Part shown: positions 39,352 through 49,202 of the stretch, piece after piece
Position numbering within the stretch: the stretch's first letter is position 1
Layout of the letters: the number at the start of each line of letters is the position of its first letter
Source: Terracoccus sp. 273MFTsu3.1
Lineage (GTDB): Bacteria > Actinomycetota > Actinomycetes > Actinomycetales > Dermatophilaceae
Assembly: GCF_000383675.1 (NCBI RefSeq)
Contig: NZ_KB911822.1
Span: 62,001 to 126,000 of the forward strand
Direction: 5' to 3'
Length of the DNA stretch: 64,000 bases
Position numbers and translations under genes: made by a program
Notes under the pieces: generated by a model
The model's input: the letters and a program-made list of their open reading frames with translations, nothing else
Databases searched by the model: none
Told to the model about the DNA's origin: nothing

Positions 39352-42300
39352 TCAGCCGTTCAGGCCTGCCTCGATGGCGGCGATGATGCGCGGACGCATG
39401 TCGTGGGCGTCGATGACGGCGTCGACCGAGCCGACCGAGACGGCGCGGTGGATGCTGTGGACCGCATCGAACTCCGACGCGACCTGGCCGAGCTTCTCGG
39501 CGCGGACCGAGCTGCGCAGCTCGGCGAGCTCGGTGGCCAGCCGCGCCCGCTCGACGCCGGTGGCCGACGCGAGCTGGCCCTCGAGCTCGGTGACGCGCGG
39601 GTCGGACGCCGTGCGGGCGTCGACGTCGCGCGAGAAGACGACGGCCGCGGCCGGCGCCCCGCCGAGCACCGACGCGAACGACCCCTCGATCGCGAGCACC
39701 GTCATGCGCGGGTTGAGCGTCTTGGAGAAGACGACGAACGCGCCGCCGTGGTAGCGGGAGACGACGGTGAAGACGATCGGGCCGTCGAAGTTGACGATGG
39801 CCCGTCCGATCTCGGCGCCGTACTCGAGCTGGAGGCTGCGCATCGACTCGGGTGAGCCGTCGAAGCCCGACAGGTTCGCCAGGACGACGACGGGGCGGTT
39901 GCCGCTCGCCGCGTTGATGGCGCGCGCCACCTTCTTGCTCGACCGCGGGAAGAGCGTGCCGGCCGTGTACGTGTCCGGGCCGTCGGTGGGCGGGAAGCCG
40001 CGGCGCGGCACCGACTTGGACTCGATGCCGATGAGGCACACGGGGATGCCACCGAGGTGGGCGTCCTGCACGACCGCGGTCTCGGCGTCGGCCATCCCGG
40101 CCCAGCGCTCGAGCGGCTCGTGGTCCTGGTCGCTGACGGCCCGCATGAGGGTGCGGATGTCGAACGGCTTCTTGCGGTCCGGGTTGGTGAGCGAGCTGAA
40201 GATGTCCCCGACCGTCTTGAAGCCGGAGTCGGCCAGCTCGTGCGGGTAGAGCGTCACGTCACGGTGCGACGGGTCGCTCGTCGTCACGCGGCGCGGACCG
40301 GACTCCCCCGGGCTGACGTAGGCGTGCTCGTAGTGCGCCATGAGGATGGCTCGGGCGCCGGCGAGGTCCTTGGCCCAGTACTGCGCCTGGCCGTTCGGGC
40401 CCATGACGCGGTCGTAGCCGCCGATGCCGAAGTTGTCCTCGGCCGAGACGCCTCCCGAGAAGTCGAGCGACTGCTTGCCGGTGAGGACCATGGCGCTGTC
40501 GGGCGTCATGACGAGGATGCCCTTGGTGTGCATGAGCATCGTCGCCTCGGCGTTCCAGTAGGGCTGGGCGCCGACGTTGATGCCGGCGACGACGATGTTG
40601 ATCTCGCCGCCTGCCTGGGTGAACTCGATGATCCGCTTGAGGGCACGGGCGACCCAGTCCATGTTCTCGGTGCCGGAGTCCATCGAGATGCGGGCACCGG
40701 CGGAGAGGGAGTACCACTCGAGCGGCACCTGCATCCGCTCGGCGAGGTCGAGGGCCGCGATGACCCGGGCGCACTCGGCCTCGGCCACGGAGCCGAGCGA
40801 CCGGAGCGGGTCGCCCGAGAGGACGACGCGGGTCACGCCCTCGGGGTGGCGGACCGTCGGCGAGCTGACGACGGCGACGATGATGCCGGCCTTGTTGAGG
40901 CCCTGCGGACGGTCGACGGGCACGAGCGCGCCCGAGTCGTCGAGGTCGTGCTCGACGACGGTGCCGCCGTCGCCTGCGATCATCGACTGGAGCTCGTAGG
41001 GGTAGACGAGACCACGGCGTCGGGCCCGGACGACCTTGGAGGCGTAGTCGTCGAGCGGCTTGAGCGGCTCGGTGGGCGGGGCGCCGAGCGAGCCGGTGAC
41101 GCCCGAGCCGGGCTGGTAGAAGAAGCGGCCTGCGATCGGGGCCGGCGCCTCGCCGGGTGCCCCGGCGACCTGCGCCTGTACGAGGACCTCCTCGATGCCG
41201 GCGCCGGCGGTGACCGGGGCGATCTTGCTCTGGAGGGCCGTCAGCTGGCCGAGGTCGGCCTCGATGGTCGGCCAGATCTGGACCCACACGTGGTTCATGT
41301 CGAGCCGGGAGCCCTTGGTGCCGCGGCTCGCCCGGACCCGACGGATGGCCTCGAGGCAGTTGGCAATGGCCCGCTCGACGTGCGGCAGGCCGGTCACCTG
41401 ACCGGACTCGTCCCGCACGACGACGATCTGACGCACCTGCGCGAGGGCGACGAGGCGGTGGTCGTCGGGGTTGTCCTTGGCGACGCACTCGTAGAGCAGG
41501 ACGTCCTCGGGTGCCTCGAGCCGCGTCACGTCGAAGGACGTGAGACGCCACAGGTTGAGGCGGCGCCCGACCATCGGGTGGACGCCGCGGACGAGGCGGT
41601 CCTCGGCGAGCGTGCCGTCGACGGGGCGGAAGGTGAAGTAGCCGACGGGACGCCCCTGGCCGGCGCTCACGGCGACGGCGACCCGGCGTACGTCCTGGGC
41701 GAAGGGCAGCTGCTGGATCAGCGCGGCGAGCTGCTCGCTCGCGGCGTCGGGCGACTCGGGCTCCTGCGGCCAGCGCAGGTAGAGGTCGACGACCGACTGG
41801 AGGCCTGTGGCGCGCGACCACACGTCGTTGGAGACGGCCGCGTCGAGCAGGCTGCCCGGCACGAGCTCGTCGACCCCACCGATCGTCGACGTCAGGTGCG
41901 TCGGACGACCGTCGAGCGTGTAGTCGGCGACGGCGAAGGGCCGGTCACCCTCGGAGAAGGTGCGCAGGCCGTGCAGCTCGTGCTCGCGGTAGTGCCGCTT
42001 GATGAGCACCTCGAGCATCGGCTCGTGCTCGGGCAGCCGCTCCGGCGCCTCCTCGTGGAGACGCTCCGTGAGGAACCGGACGATCTGCTCGGGGATCGCG
42101 GCGAGCTCGTCGATGCGTGCCGTGTGGTCCGGCGCGTCTGGCTGGGCCGCGAGCGCCGCCAGCTTGTCGCGGACCCCGGAGAGGACGCTCTGGCGCTCCT
42201 CGTCGACGAGCGGCTGGTCGAACCAGCGGAAGCGGACGCTGCGGGCGAGGTCGCCGATGACGGGGAAGCGCAGCTGGGTCGCCACGACGAGCCGGTCGAG

Positions 42301-44889
42301 GGCGTCACGGGCCGCTGCGTCGAGGGGCGGTGCCGGGATCGGCTCGGCCAGCCACCGCTGGAGGATCGACGTCGCGAGCTGCACCTCGGGGGCAGATCGC
42401 TGCTGCGCGAGGAAGATGCGGAAGACCGCCTCCTCCAGGTCGGGGGTGCGCTCGAAGTCGGTGACGCCGTAGTGGCGCAGGACGCGGGCGAGCTTGTCGC
42501 GGAAGTCGGCCGAGAGGCCGGCCCGGTCGACGTCGAGGCTCTGGAGGTAGGAGTGGAAGTGCTCGCGCGGGCTGTGGACGAGCAGCTCGGTGTGGCGCTC
42601 CTCGGCGGCCGGGCGGTTGCGGCTCAGCTCGGCGAAGTCGGTGAGCAGGTCGAGGACCGCGATCTCCTCGGCGAGCGGGATCGTGCCCTCCGCGGCGAGC
42701 TCGTCGCGCGCCGAGAGGTAGCCGGTGAGCACCCTCCGGTCGCCGCTCGGGTCGCCGTCGAAGCCGAGCACGCTGGCGGAGAGGTCCTCGATGCCGCGGT
42801 CGACGCGCTCGCGCACGCTCGCCTGCCCGGCGTTCGAGTCGGGCAGGTCGAGGTCGACGGTCTCGGTGGCCGCGGCCTCGGCGACCTCGGCCTCGTCGCC
42901 GGTGGGCTCGAGCCGGACGAGCGGTGCGCCGGTCTCGACCTGGCTGCCGACGGAGACGAGCAGCTCGCGCACCCGGGCGGCGAAGGGAGCCGGGAGGACC
43001 GTCTCCATCTTCATCGACTCGAGGACGAGCACCGGGGCGCCGGCCGCGACCTCGTCGCCCACGGCCGCGGGGGTCGCGACGACGAGCGCGGGCGCGGGCG
43101 AGCGCACGACGCCGCCCTCGTCGCGCGACACGCGGTGGGTCACGCCGTCGACCTCGACGAGGTGGACGGGGCCGTGGGTGGCGGTGACGAGGCGGTGCGC
43201 GCGACCCTCGACGACGATGCGGCCGGCATACTCGTCGATGCGGTCGAGCGTCGCGTCGACGACGTGCTCGTCGCCGCCGTTGGTGATGGAGACGCGGTAG
43301 CGGTGCGACGCGGTGCGCAGCACCATGACCTTGTATGCCGTGCCGCGGAGCTTGAGGTCGATGGCGCGGCCGACCGTGTGCTGCACCTGCGGGCGTCCGC
43401 CGCGGGCCGACTCGAGCAGGCGGGCCCGCTCGATGGCCTCGGCGTCCTCGTAGGCCTCGATGCCGGCGGCGACGAGCGCGACGCCGGAGTGGCGGTGCGA
43501 GACGAGGCGACCCTCGGCGCGGACCCGGTCGATCCAGCCGGTGTCGGCCGAGCCGTCGATGATCTCGGGCTGCTCGAGCAGGTCGAGGATGAAGCTCTTG
43601 TTCGTCGAGCCGCCGTCGATGACGACGGTGGTCTCGGCCATCGCACGGCGCAGGCGGGCGAGGGCCTCGTCGCGGTCGCGGCCGTGGGCGATGATCTTGG
43701 CGATCATCGAGTCGAAGTCGGCTGGGATCGAGTCGCCTTCTCCCACCCCGGTGTCCACGCGGATGCCGGGACCGGCGGGGAAGTTCAGCAGGCTGATGCG
43801 GCCGGGTGACGGGGCGAAGTCGCGGTCGGGGTCCTCGGCGTTGAGGCGGGCCTCGACGGCATGGCCCCGCTGGGTGGGCCGACCGCCGGGGAGGTCGTCG
43901 AGTCGCCCGCCGTTCGCGACGTGGATCTGGAGCTTGACGAGGTCGGTGTCGGTGACGACCTCGGTGATGGGGTGCTCGACCTGGAGGCGGGTGTTGACCT
44001 CGAGGAAGGCGAAGAACCGCTCGCCCGGGTGGTAGAGGAACTCGACGGTCCCGGCGCCGGCGTAGCCGACGGCGATGGCGAGCCGTTCGGCGCTCGCGCG
44101 GACCTCGTCCTCCTGCTCGGGGCGCAGGACGGGAGAGGCGGACTCCTCGATGACCTTCTGGTTGCGGCGCTGAACCGAGCAGTCGCGCACGCCCACGGCC
44201 CACGCGCTGCCCTGGCCGTCGGCGATGACCTGCACCTCGATGTGGCGGGCGCCGGTCACGAGCTTCTCGAGGAAGACGACACCCGAGCCGAACGCGCGCT
44301 GCGCCTCGTCGCGGGTGCGCTCGTAGGCGTCGGTGAGGTCGGCGTCCGAGTCGACGCGGCGGATGCCGCGGCCGCCACCGCCGGCGGTCGCCTTGAGCAT
44401 GAGCGGATAGCCGATGCGCGCGGCCGCTGCCTTCGCGTCCTCGAGGGTGTCGACGCCGCCCCGGCTCCACGGGGCGACGGGGACGCCCACCTCCTCGGCG
44501 ATGAGCTTGCTGCCGATCTTGTCGCCGAGCTTGCGCATGGCATCGGGGCTCGGGCCGATGAAGGTGACGCCGATGCGCCCGCACAGCTCGGCGAAGGCGG
44601 GGTCCTCGGCGACGAAGCCCCAGCCGACCCAGGCCGCGTCGGCCTTCGTCTCGCGCAGGGCGCGCTCGAGGACGGCGTGGTCGAGGTAGGGCCGCGCCGA
44701 GGCCGGCCCGAGGTCGTAGGCGTGGTCGCTCTCGCGCACGAACATGGCCCGCCGCTCACCCTCGGTGTGCAGCGCGATCGTCTCGATGCGGTGGCCGTCG
44801 CGACCGGCAGCGGCGTTGAGGTCCCGCACCGCGTGGATGAGCCGCATGGCGGCCTCGCCGCGGTTCACGATGGCGATGCGCGAGATCAT
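39352..44889 (-). CDS. Single-chain biotin-dependent acyl-CoA carboxylase (eukaryotic-ACC-like)
   Basis: 1845 residues. Biotin carboxylase at about 1-450 (KATAGGGGRGIRRV, EVNTRLQVEHPITE), a linker domain, and a BCCP at about 590-662 with biotinyl-lysine K627 in ESMKMET. A central region of about 680-1150 contains HPMVGRRLNLWRLTSFDVTRL and RLDMNHVWVQIWPT. The carboxyltransferase at about 1200-1835 includes SLSAGARISMDSGTENMDW, YWNAEATMLMHTKGILVMTP and RYHGGAFVVFSKTLNP. Order and central motifs resemble eukaryotic acetyl-CoA carboxylase. It makes a malonyl-type CoA from CO2 and an acyl-CoA; substrate is uncertain. ATG 44889 has AAGGAG 6 nt upstream. Confidence 0.93.
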   Translation of the reverse strand: MISRIAIVNRGEAAMRLIHAVRDLNAAAGRDGHRIETIALHTEGERRAMFVRESDHAYDLGPASARPYLDHAVLERALRETKADAAWVGWGFVAEDPAFAELCGRIGVTFIGPSPDAMRKLGDKIGSKLIAEEVGVPVAPWSRGGVDTLEDAKAAAARIGYPLMLKATAGGGGRGIRRVDSDADLTDAYERTRDEAQRAFGSGVVFLEKLVTGARHIEVQVIADGQGSAWAVGVRDCSVQRRNQKVIEESASPVLRPEQEDEVRASAERLAIAVGYAGAGTVEFLYHPGERFFAFLEVNTRLQVEHPITEVVTDTDLVKLQIHVANGGRLDDLPGGRPTQRGHAVEARLNAEDPDRDFAPSPGRISLLNFPAGPGIRVDTGVGEGDSIPADFDSMIAKIIAHGRDRDEALARLRRAMAETTVVIDGGSTNKSFILDLLEQPEIIDGSADTGWIDRVRAEGRLVSHRHSGVALVAAGIEAYEDAEAIERARLLESARGGRPQVQHTVGRAIDLKLRGTAYKVMVLRTASHRYRVSITNGGDEHVVDATLDRIDEYAGRIVVEGRAHRLVTATHGPVHLVEVDGVTHRVSRDEGGVVRSPAPALVVATPAAVGDEVAAGAPVLVLESMKMETVLPAPFAARVRELLVSVGSQVETGAPLVRLEPTGDEAEVAEAAATETVDLDLPDSNAGQASVRERVDRGIEDLSASVLGFDGDPSGDRRVLTGYLSARDELAAEGTIPLAEEIAVLDLLTDFAELSRNRPAAEERHTELLVHSPREHFHSYLQSLDVDRAGLSADFRDKLARVLRHYGVTDFERTPDLEEAVFRIFLAQQRSAPEVQLATSILQRWLAEPIPAPPLDAAARDALDRLVVATQLRFPVIGDLARSVRFRWFDQPLVDEERQSVLSGVRDKLAALAAQPDAPDHTARIDELAAIPEQIVRFLTERLHEEAPERLPEHEPMLEVLIKRHYREHELHGLRTFSEGDRPFAVADYTLDGRPTHLTSTIGGVDELVPGSLLDAAVSNDVWSRATGLQSVVDLYLRWPQEPESPDAASEQLAALIQQLPFAQDVRRVAVAVSAGQGRPVGYFTFRPVDGTLAEDRLVRGVHPMVGRRLNLWRLTSFDVTRLEAPEDVLLYECVAKDNPDDHRLVALAQVRQIVVVRDESGQVTGLPHVERAIANCLEAIRRVRASRGTKGSRLDMNHVWVQIWPTIEADLGQLTALQSKIAPVTAGAGIEEVLVQAQVAGAPGEAPAPIAGRFFYQPGSGVTGSLGAPPTEPLKPLDDYASKVVRARRRGLVYPYELQSMIAGDGGTVVEHDLDDSGALVPVDRPQGLNKAGIIVAVVSSPTVRHPEGVTRVVLSGDPLRSLGSVAEAECARVIAALDLAERMQVPLEWYSLSAGARISMDSGTENMDWVARALKRIIEFTQAGGEINIVVAGINVGAQPYWNAEATMLMHTKGILVMTPDSAMVLTGKQSLDFSGGVSAEDNFGIGGYDRVMGPNGQAQYWAKDLAGARAILMAHYEHAYVSPGESGPRRVTTSDPSHRDVTLYPHELADSGFKTVGDIFSSLTNPDRKKPFDIRTLMRAVSDQDHEPLERWAGMADAETAVVQDAHLGGIPVCLIGIESKSVPRRGFPPTDGPDTYTAGTLFPRSSKKVARAINAASGNRPVVVLANLSGFDGSPESMRSLQLEYGAEIGRAIVNFDGPIVFTVVSRYHGGAFVVFSKTLNPRMTVLAIEGSFASVLGGAPAAAVVFSRDVDARTASDPRVTELEGQLASATGVERARLATELAELRSSVRAEKLGQVASEFDAVHSIHRAVSVGSVDAVIDAHDMRPRIIAAIEAGLNG

Positions 44890-45000
44890 CGGTGCTCCTT
44901 CAGACGGGGGTGGTGTCGCACCCTGCAGCCTTCCACGCCACCCCGGTGACCGGCGAGTAGACAGGCCAGCCGTTCACCCGTGGACGGCCGGCCGGCGCGC

Positions 45001-45006
45001 TACCGT
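45001..45006 (+). promoter_or_regulatory. Leaderless -10 element (TACCGT)
   Basis: TACCGT ends 6 nt before the GTG at 45013. Confidence 0.6.
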
Positions 45007-45012
45007 CGGCTC

Positions 45013-47436
45013 GTGGTGGGGACCTCGGCCGTCGGCGCGTTCGCTGCGCGGCTCCGCGCCCTGCGCGAGGCCAGGTCGTTGACGCAGGAGGAGCTGTCGG
45101 AGCGATCCGGCCTCAGCGTCAAGGCGATCGGCGCCCTCGAGCGCGGCGAGCGACGCCGTCCGCACCCGCACACGGTCCGGGCACTGGCCGACGCCCTCCT
45201 CCTCGGCGACGCGGAACGCGCTGCCCTCGTGGCAGCGGTGCCGTCCCGGGGCGGGCCGGCAGCAGCGGCTGGCGCCTTCGCGGGGTCGGGACTGGCGCCG
45301 ATCTTCGGCCGCGACGAGGACCTGACGCGTGTCGCAGACCTCCTGACCGTGCACGGCGCCCGGTTCCTCACGCTCACCGGCCCGGGCGGCGTCGGGAAGA
45401 CGCGCCTCGCGACGGAGGTGGCGGCGAGGGTTCGCGACGCCTTTCCCGGCGGCGTACGCCTGCTCGACCTCGCGGCCGTGCGTGAGCCGGACGAGGTGCT
45501 GCCACAGGTCGCGGCGGCGCTCGGGGTGGTCGAGGAACCGACCGGGACGGTGCACCTCGTGGAGCGGGTCGCTGGGCACCTCGCCGGTCGTCGGGTGCTG
45601 CTCGTCCTCGACAACCTCGAGCAGGTCGTCGCGTGCGGGCCCCGCCTGGCCGACCTGCTCGGGCACGCGCCGGGGCTCACGGTGCTCGCCACGAGTCGCG
45701 CACCGCTGCGGGTGCGCGCCGAGCAGGTGGTGCCGGTGGTGCCGCTCGCCCTGCCCGGCCTCGATGACGGGGCCGCAGACCTGACTGCGCTCGCTGCTTC
45801 TCCCGCGGTCGCGATGTTCCTGGACCGCGCCTCGGCGGTCGGCGGTCAGGTGCCCGACGGCGCAGCCGGAGCCGCGACACTCGCCGCCATCACCCGACGC
45901 CTCGACGGACTCCCGCTGGCCATCGAGCTGGCCGCCGCTGCCGCGCGCGTCCTGCCGCCCGACGCGCTGCTGGCGCGGCTCGAGGCCGGCACCACCGACG
46001 TGGGCGTTGCAGGCCCGCGCGACCTGCCCGTGCGGCAGCGCAGCATGACGGCCGTGCTCGACGGCAGCGTCGGCCTGCTGGAGCCCGAGCAGCGCGACCT
46101 GTTCCTGCGCGCAGCGGTGTTCTCCGGCGGCTTCTCGCTCGACTGGCTCACCGCCGTGGAGGCCCTGGTGGAGCCACCCCCGACGGTCCACGCAGACGAC
46201 GTGGTGCCACGCGTCGCCGCCCTCGTCGATCAGGCGCTCGTGCTGCCGGCGCCCTCGCCGGACGGCGTTCCCCGCTTCCGCCTCCTCGAGCCGGTGCGGC
46301 AGTACGCGATCACCGAGGCGCACGCTGCGGGTCTCGCGCTGCCGGCGGCCGACGCGCACGCCGTGCATGCCCGCCAGGTGGCGGTGGACGCGCACCGGCG
46401 ACTGTGGTCCGCCGGTATCGGACCGGTGCTCGACCGCGTCGAGGCCGAGCGCGGCAACCTCAGGTCGGGACTGCTCCGGCTCCTCGAGCTCGGCCGCGTG
46501 CCAGAGGCCGCCGACCTCGCCGGCGGCCTCTGGCCGTACTTCGCGATGCGCGGGCGCGTGCGAGAGGGGCTCGAGTGGCTCGAACGGGTCGAAGGCACCG
46601 GCACCCCGATGTCCGTGGCCCGCGTGGCTGTCGGCCGCATGGGGCTCATGCTCGTCGTCGGCGAGGTCGGTGCGCTCCGGATGCTCGGCGACGTGGCGAT
46701 CCGGTTGTCCGAGCGCGCCGGCGACGCCCTCCTCCTGGTGGAGGCGGTCCTGCTCAGTGGGCTCGGTGCGATCTTCGCCGGCGACCTGTCCGCGGGGGAG
46801 CGCCTCCTGGCCCTGGCCGAGGCGCGGGCGGAGGACGTGGGCACCCAGGAGCCTCGCGAGGGCGACGCGCGGCTGTGGGCGCGGCTGCAGGTGCAGCTGG
46901 GGCGCGGACAGGCGCTCCTGCTCGCGGGCGACGCCGAGGTCGCGACGCGACAGCTCGAGGAGGCGGTCGTGGCGGCGAGGGCGCTCGGCAACGAGTTCGG
47001 CCTCGCCACCTCGCTCAACACTCTCGCGACGGCCCGCCAGGTCGCCGGGGACGACGCCACCGCAGCGGCTCTCCTCGGCGAGTCCCTCGCCGTGTCGTTC
47101 CCCCTACGGCTCGGATGGACGCTCGGCTACGCCGTTCCCGAGCTCGCCGGGGTGGCGGGGCGGTCGGGTCGACCCACGTCCGCGGCCTACCTCTTCGGCG
47201 CGGCAGCGACACTCGGTGACACGACCGCGGTGGACCCGCACTACCCGCCCTCGCGCCTCGGTGCCGAGTCCGGACTGGCCGTCGCCCGGACGCAGCTGGA
47301 GTCCGATGCGTTCACCGCCGCGTGGGACGCGGGTCGGACGGCAACGCAGGAGGAGGTGGCCCGTTTCGCGGCCGGCGTCGTCGCCGACATCGCCTCCCCG
47401 GGCAGCGCGGACCTCAGCCTTCGCGGACGCGGCTGA
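45013..47436 (+). CDS. XRE-STAND (AfsR/NB-ARC-type) transcriptional regulator
   Basis: 807 residues. N-terminal XRE helix-turn-helix (FAARLRALREARSLTQEELSERSGLSVKAIGALERGERRRP), then an AP-ATPase/NB-ARC module: FGRDEDLTRVADLL, Walker A LTGPGGVGKTRLA, Walker B VLLVLDNLEQVV, RNBS-like VLATSRAPLRV and GLPLAIELAAAAARVL. A long alpha-helical TPR-like region (about 460-800) completes the STAND design. It probably oligomerises on a signal to activate transcription. The TAG-like -10 places the start at GTG 45013. It overlaps the convergent hemerythrin gene by 23 bp. Target genes unknown. Confidence 0.92.
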   Translation: MVGTSAVGAFAARLRALREARSLTQEELSERSGLSVKAIGALERGERRRPHPHTVRALADALLLGDAERAALVAAVPSRGGPAAAAGAFAGSGLAPIFGRDEDLTRVADLLTVHGARFLTLTGPGGVGKTRLATEVAARVRDAFPGGVRLLDLAAVREPDEVLPQVAAALGVVEEPTGTVHLVERVAGHLAGRRVLLVLDNLEQVVACGPRLADLLGHAPGLTVLATSRAPLRVRAEQVVPVVPLALPGLDDGAADLTALAASPAVAMFLDRASAVGGQVPDGAAGAATLAAITRRLDGLPLAIELAAAAARVLPPDALLARLEAGTTDVGVAGPRDLPVRQRSMTAVLDGSVGLLEPEQRDLFLRAAVFSGGFSLDWLTAVEALVEPPPTVHADDVVPRVAALVDQALVLPAPSPDGVPRFRLLEPVRQYAITEAHAAGLALPAADAHAVHARQVAVDAHRRLWSAGIGPVLDRVEAERGNLRSGLLRLLELGRVPEAADLAGGLWPYFAMRGRVREGLEWLERVEGTGTPMSVARVAVGRMGLMLVVGEVGALRMLGDVAIRLSERAGDALLLVEAVLLSGLGAIFAGDLSAGERLLALAEARAEDVGTQEPREGDARLWARLQVQLGRGQALLLAGDAEVATRQLEEAVVAARALGNEFGLATSLNTLATARQVAGDDATAAALLGESLAVSFPLRLGWTLGYAVPELAGVAGRSGRPTSAAYLFGAAATLGDTTAVDPHYPPSRLGAESGLAVARTQLESDAFTAAWDAGRTATQEEVARFAAGVVADIASPGSADLSLRGRG

Positions 47437-48091
47437 CGAAGCGTCGGTACTGCCGGGCGCCGAGGGTGCGCACGAGGACACGGGCCGGCAGCGGCAGCTT
47501 CGCGAGCATCGCCCGACGCTCGTCGGGCGAGCACTCCTCGAGCAGTGCACCGAAGAGCAGCGGGAGCTGTGAGCGGGTCATCGCCTCCATCCCGTGCTGC
47601 CCGAGGCTGTCCCACTCGGCGACGGTGACGTAGCGCGCGCACAGCGGCAGGATCTCGCGCTCCTCGAGGTCGAGGTGCTCGGCGAGGTCGGCGGCGAAAC
47701 GGTCGAGGACGTCGGCCAGCTCGGCACCGCGCTCTCGGGTCGGTGCGGCCTCCCAGAGGGGCAGCAGGTGCGCGACACGCTCGAGGTGGTCCTCGATCCC
47801 GTGGTGCTGGGCCTGCATCGTCTCGACGAGACCGGTGGAGGGCGCTGCCCGTTCGAGCAACGCCGGCCAGAGCACGGCGTCCTCACCGGTGTGGTGCATC
47901 TCGAGCCCGGCCAGCACGAGGCGCAGCACCTCGGCAAGGGTCCTGGCCCGCGCGACGTCGCCGTCGGCGACCTCGCGGACGAGTCCCGGCAGCAGGCGCG
48001 TCTCGCGACGGAAGGCGCGGTGGATGATGACCATCTCGTGGACCCACGGACGGTCGGAGGTCGGGGTGGTGCTGAAGGTCGCGGTGCTCAC
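47414..48091 (-). CDS. Hemerythrin-like domain protein
   Basis: 225 residues. The hemerythrin ligand pattern is visible in a four-helix bundle: VHEMVIIHRAFRRETRLLPGLV, LAGLEMHHTGEDAVLWPALLE, MQAQHHGIEDHLERVAHLL, and AEHLDLEEREILPLCARYV. Members bind a di-iron centre and O2, NO or iron. The C-terminal ~45 residues (LFGALLEECSPDERRAMLAKLPLPARVLVRTLGARQYRRFV) form an extra helical tail. GTG 48091 has AAAGG 7 nt upstream. Its 3' end overlaps the STAND regulator gene by 23 bp on the other strand. Confidence 0.9.
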   Translation of the reverse strand: MSTATFSTTPTSDRPWVHEMVIIHRAFRRETRLLPGLVREVADGDVARARTLAEVLRLVLAGLEMHHTGEDAVLWPALLERAAPSTGLVETMQAQHHGIEDHLERVAHLLPLWEAAPTRERGAELADVLDRFAADLAEHLDLEEREILPLCARYVTVAEWDSLGQHGMEAMTRSQLPLLFGALLEECSPDERRAMLAKLPLPARVLVRTLGARQYRRFVSRVREG

Positions 48092-48203
48092 GGTGGTGCC
48101 TTTCGACAAGGACGAGTGGACCCCTCCAGCGTCGGCCGACGAAGCGCGTGGTCCCAGCCACAGCGGGCCCACGCCACCCCCACAGTCCCGCCACGGTGGG
48201 GCG

Positions 48204-49106
48204 TCAGCTCAGCTCGGCCACGACGGCACGCACCATGCGGCGCCCGTGCTCGGCCATGCGCGGGAAGGTGTGCCGGTAGTAGTCGATGCCGGTGAGCGAC
48301 GGCGCGAGCGCCCAGCCGCACGCCCGGAGCCAGGTGGCGTCGTCGGGACAGACGAACTCGCGGTAGAGCGCTCGTGCGTCGCCCGTGAAGGTCCACAGGG
48401 CGGCGGCGACATCGGGCGCCGGGTCGCCGACACCGAGCGCGCCCCAGTCGATGACGCCGGCCAGACGGCCGTCGTCGACGACGAGGTTGCCGGGCTGGAG
48501 GTCGCCGTGGAACCAGACCGGGTCGCCGCCCCAGTCCGGCGCGGCGACGCAGGTGTCCCAGGCCCGCTCGGCGGCAGCGAGGTCGAGGCCGTCGTCGTGG
48601 CCGCGGAGGCGGTCGAGGCCCGCGCGGGCCGAGGCGTCGACGTGGGAGAGCGGGGTGCCGCGCGATCCCGCCGGCTTGGTGGGCCCGCCCGTGGCGTCGG
48701 CCTCACGCAGCCGAAGGGCGAAGGCCGCGAGGTCGCGGGCGAGCGGGACGTCGTCGGAACCGAGGCGGGGCGGGGTCGTGCCGTCGACCCAGGGGACGAC
48801 CGACCACGCCCACGGGTAGTCGTCGGACGGGCGTCCGAGGTGGACGGGGACCGGCACGCTGACGGGCAGCTGCGGTGAGAGCCGAGGGAGCCACCGGGCA
48901 TCGGAGTCCGCCTGCTGCGCGGCCCACTCGACCTTGGGCATCCGGACGACGAGGGAGTCGCCGAGCCGGAAGAGGACGTTGTCGGTGCCCTCGACGTCGT
49001 CGGGGAGGGCCGTCACGGGCAGCCCTGCCCACTGCGGGCACTGCTCGGCGACCAGCCGCCCGACCAGCTCGGTGGTCGCGCGGATCTCGTCCTCGTGCAT
49101 CGGCAT
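48204..49106 (-). CDS. Aminoglycoside phosphotransferase (APH)-like kinase
   Basis: 300 residues. APH/choline-kinase fold: FRLGDSLVVRMPKVEWAAQQADSDARWLPRL, WSVVPWVDGTTPP, the catalytic loop VWFHGDLQPGNLVVDDGRLAGVIDWGALGVGDPAPDVAAALW with HxDxxxxN and Asp of the metal site. Such bacterial kinases often modify aminoglycosides, macrolides or metabolites; resistance is not implied by sequence alone. ATG 49106 has TAGCGT 6 nt upstream (leaderless). An in-frame ATG at 49100 is also possible. Confidence 0.9.
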   Translation of the reverse strand: MPMHEDEIRATTELVGRLVAEQCPQWAGLPVTALPDDVEGTDNVLFRLGDSLVVRMPKVEWAAQQADSDARWLPRLSPQLPVSVPVPVHLGRPSDDYPWAWSVVPWVDGTTPPRLGSDDVPLARDLAAFALRLREADATGGPTKPAGSRGTPLSHVDASARAGLDRLRGHDDGLDLAAAERAWDTCVAAPDWGGDPVWFHGDLQPGNLVVDDGRLAGVIDWGALGVGDPAPDVAAALWTFTGDARALYREFVCPDDATWLRACGWALAPSLTGIDYYRHTFPRMAEHGRRMVRAVVAELS

Positions 49107-49112
49107 CCCGGC

Positions 49113-49118
49113 ACGCTA
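49113..49118 (-). promoter_or_regulatory. Leaderless -10 element (TAGCGT) of the APH-like gene
   Basis: Reverse-strand TAGCGT ends 6 nt before the ATG at 49106. Confidence 0.6.
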
Positions 49119-49202
49119 GGCCGCGAGCCGCGTCGCCGGCGACTGCTTTTGGAGCTCGCTGGAGATGCGCCGCCGCCTCGGGGGTGCACCGTGCCGTCAG
49201 AG

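Noticed and set aside
40057-43809. 1250-codon open frame on the forward strand
   Set aside because: It is antisense to the carboxylase gene. The product is a Gly/Arg/Asp/Val repeat-like composition with no domain, the usual mirror frame in very GC-rich coding DNA.
48204-49106. Dedicated antibiotic-resistance gene
   Set aside because: The APH fold is also used by many metabolic and small-molecule kinases, and no resistance context is present.
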